6,896 nt of DNA from Candidatus Heimdallarchaeota archaeon (GTDB lineage Archaea; Asgardarchaeota; Heimdallarchaeia; Heimdallarchaeales; Heimdallarchaeaceae): NCBI GenBank assembly GCA_016839985.1, contig JAEOTG010000412.1, forward strand, positions 1-6,896, in the 5' to 3' direction. The notes under the pieces were generated by a model. It was not told the DNA's origin and did no database searches. It saw only the letters and a program-made list of their open reading frames with translations. A program made the translations under genes and the position numbers. Below, one piece after another: positions 6,043-6,896 of this stretch. Positions within the stretch are counted from its first letter, which is position 1. Every line of letters begins with the position of its first letter.

Positions 6043-6896
6043 TTAGATTAATCCTGATTCATTCTTAAACCAATCAACTGTTTTCTCAAACGCTTCTTTC
6101 TTAGAAACTATCGGTTTATATCCAAAATCTCTTTCTGCTTTATCACTTACAAAAGTATGATCTAGACATGTTTGAATTATTGAGAAGCGATTAAAATTGG
6201 ATTTTGGCGCAAATTTTTCTGCAAACCATGAAAGAAAATAAGCTAGTCTATATGGAATAGATCTGGTTGGAATAGGTAATTTCAATTTCTCTAAAAATGG
6301 TTCCATAAAAGTAAATAAATTTTCAGCTGGTTGAAAATCTACTATAAAGTAGCATTCTCCTGCAACATGAGATTCAGGATAAAGATGTTTTGCTGCTAAA
6401 ATATGAGCATAAGCTGCATTCTCTGAATAAACATGACTAAAATTAGCTGAACCATCTCCCAACTTAATTTTGCTACCTTGCTTAGCCATATTTACAATAT
6501 TTGCAATGTGATATTTATCACCTGGACCATACATACCTACAGGACGGATAGAGGTTGTTAGCAATCCTTTGACTTCATTAGCTTTGATTGCAGCTTTCTC
6601 ACCTAATATCTTTGATCTAGAGTAATGATCTCTAGGCATTTTCTCAGGATATGGAGTGGTTTCATCGATGTAAACAAGAGGTTTCTTGTCATCTCCACAA
6701 ACAACATCCATGGTGCTTGTATAAATTAATCTTGGAATACCAAGTTTAATGCAAGTATCAATGACATTCTGATTCCCATAAACATTGACATCGTAATAGA
6801 CTTGTTTAGGCAATTTAGGGTCCCAAATTGCTGCAGCTGTTTGAAAAACGGTATTGATTCCCTTACATGCTTTTTGAACAACTTTTATATCTCTAA
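6043..6896 (-). CDS. Extended SDR, 3-beta-HSD/NSDHL-like dehydrogenase, 5' end missing
   Basis: This gene is partial: the reading frame stays open through the right edge, giving 283 residues plus the stop at 6043. The N-terminal GxxGxxG dinucleotide motif must lie outside. A TTG at 6813 is internal, because the residues before it (KGINTVFQTAAAIWDPKL) match the family. Visible extended-SDR features, numbered from the first full codon, are VNVYGNQNVID (36-46), catalytic YTST (58-61), the YSRSK active-site motif (Y91, K95), SIRPVGMYGPGD (115-126) and a C-terminal substrate domain. LLTTSIRP, the YGPGD stretch, FSHVYSENAAYAHILAAKHL and IPYRLAYFL follow the pattern of 3-beta-hydroxysteroid dehydrogenase and the sterol C4-decarboxylase NSDHL closely. 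The enzyme should oxidise a hydroxyl with NAD(P)+, perhaps on a steroid or terpenoid-like or sugar substrate. The substrate in an archaeon is unknown. The fold is firm; the subfamily is likely. Confidence 0.85.
   Translation of the reverse strand, partial: RDIKVVQKACKGINTVFQTAAAIWDPKLPKQVYYDVNVYGNQNVIDTCIKLGIPRLIYTSTMDVVCGDDKKPLVYIDETTPYPEKMPRDHYSRSKILGEKAAIKANEVKGLLTTSIRPVGMYGPGDKYHIANIVNMAKQGSKIKLGDGSANFSHVYSENAAYAHILAAKHLYPESHVAGECYFIVDFQPAENLFTFMEPFLEKLKLPIPTRSIPYRLAYFLSWFAEKFAPKSNFNRFSIIQTCLDHTFVSDKAERDFGYKPIVSKKEAFEKTVDWFKNESGLI

Noticed and set aside
6811..6813. TTG as the start of the SDR gene.
   Set aside because: The frame continues upstream to the window edge with family-typical residues (TVFQTAAAIWDPKL), so the gene is truncated by the window and does not start here.
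1..6896. CRISPR arrays, insertion sequences, tRNA genes, or a clear multi-gene defence island.
   Set aside because: No spaced direct repeats, transposase motifs, terminal inverted repeats or cloverleaf patterns were seen. The helicase plus membrane protein alone are not enough to claim a defence system.

Overview
The window is AT-rich and reads as archaeal chromosomal DNA. AGA and ATA codons are common. Two genes have near-textbook leaderless promoters, with a TATA element centred about 26 nt before the ATG (DinB-like and GNAT genes), and no consistent strong Shine-Dalgarno pattern is visible. Lineage cannot be fixed from the sequence. An AT-rich mesophilic archaeon, possibly Asgard (Heimdallarchaeia-like), is my guess and is inference only. 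I see no mobile element, CRISPR array, tRNA, rRNA or phage signature. No gene-free stretch exceeds 300 bases.

Left part (1-2230): the N-terminal 143 residues of a DUF917 / S-methyl-thiohydantoin desulfurase-type protein run leftward off the window. Head to head with it is a full FAD-linked oxidase of the GlcD/D-lactate dehydrogenase type (VAO fold), ending in a hairpin plus pyrimidine tract. The two could share the short divergent control region, but a metabolic link is unproven.

Middle, plus strand (2278-3891): a DinB-fold protein with an intact His triad comes first. Its leaderless promoter is preceded by a perfect 20-bp palindrome, the clearest unexplained regulatory signal in the window. 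Then comes a two-domain GNAT-like protein whose promoter and start codon sit among several small dyads. A short convergent intergenic region with a hairpin and a GC-rich patch follows.

Right part, minus strand (6896 down to 3892): in transcription order, a 5'-truncated extended SDR closely resembling 3-beta-HSD/NSDHL dehydrogenases; a small two-helix membrane protein with a highly charged tail; and a stand-alone SF2 helicase. The helicase layout recalls Hef/FANCM/RIG-I-like enzymes, but it has divergent motifs II, III and VI and no nuclease domain in the chain.

The genes look like separate or loosely grouped transcription units rather than one pathway. The points most worth following are the 20-bp operator-like palindrome, the divergent Hef-like helicase next to the small membrane protein, and the NSDHL-like dehydrogenase in a probable archaeon. 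I found no convincing multi-gene new system.
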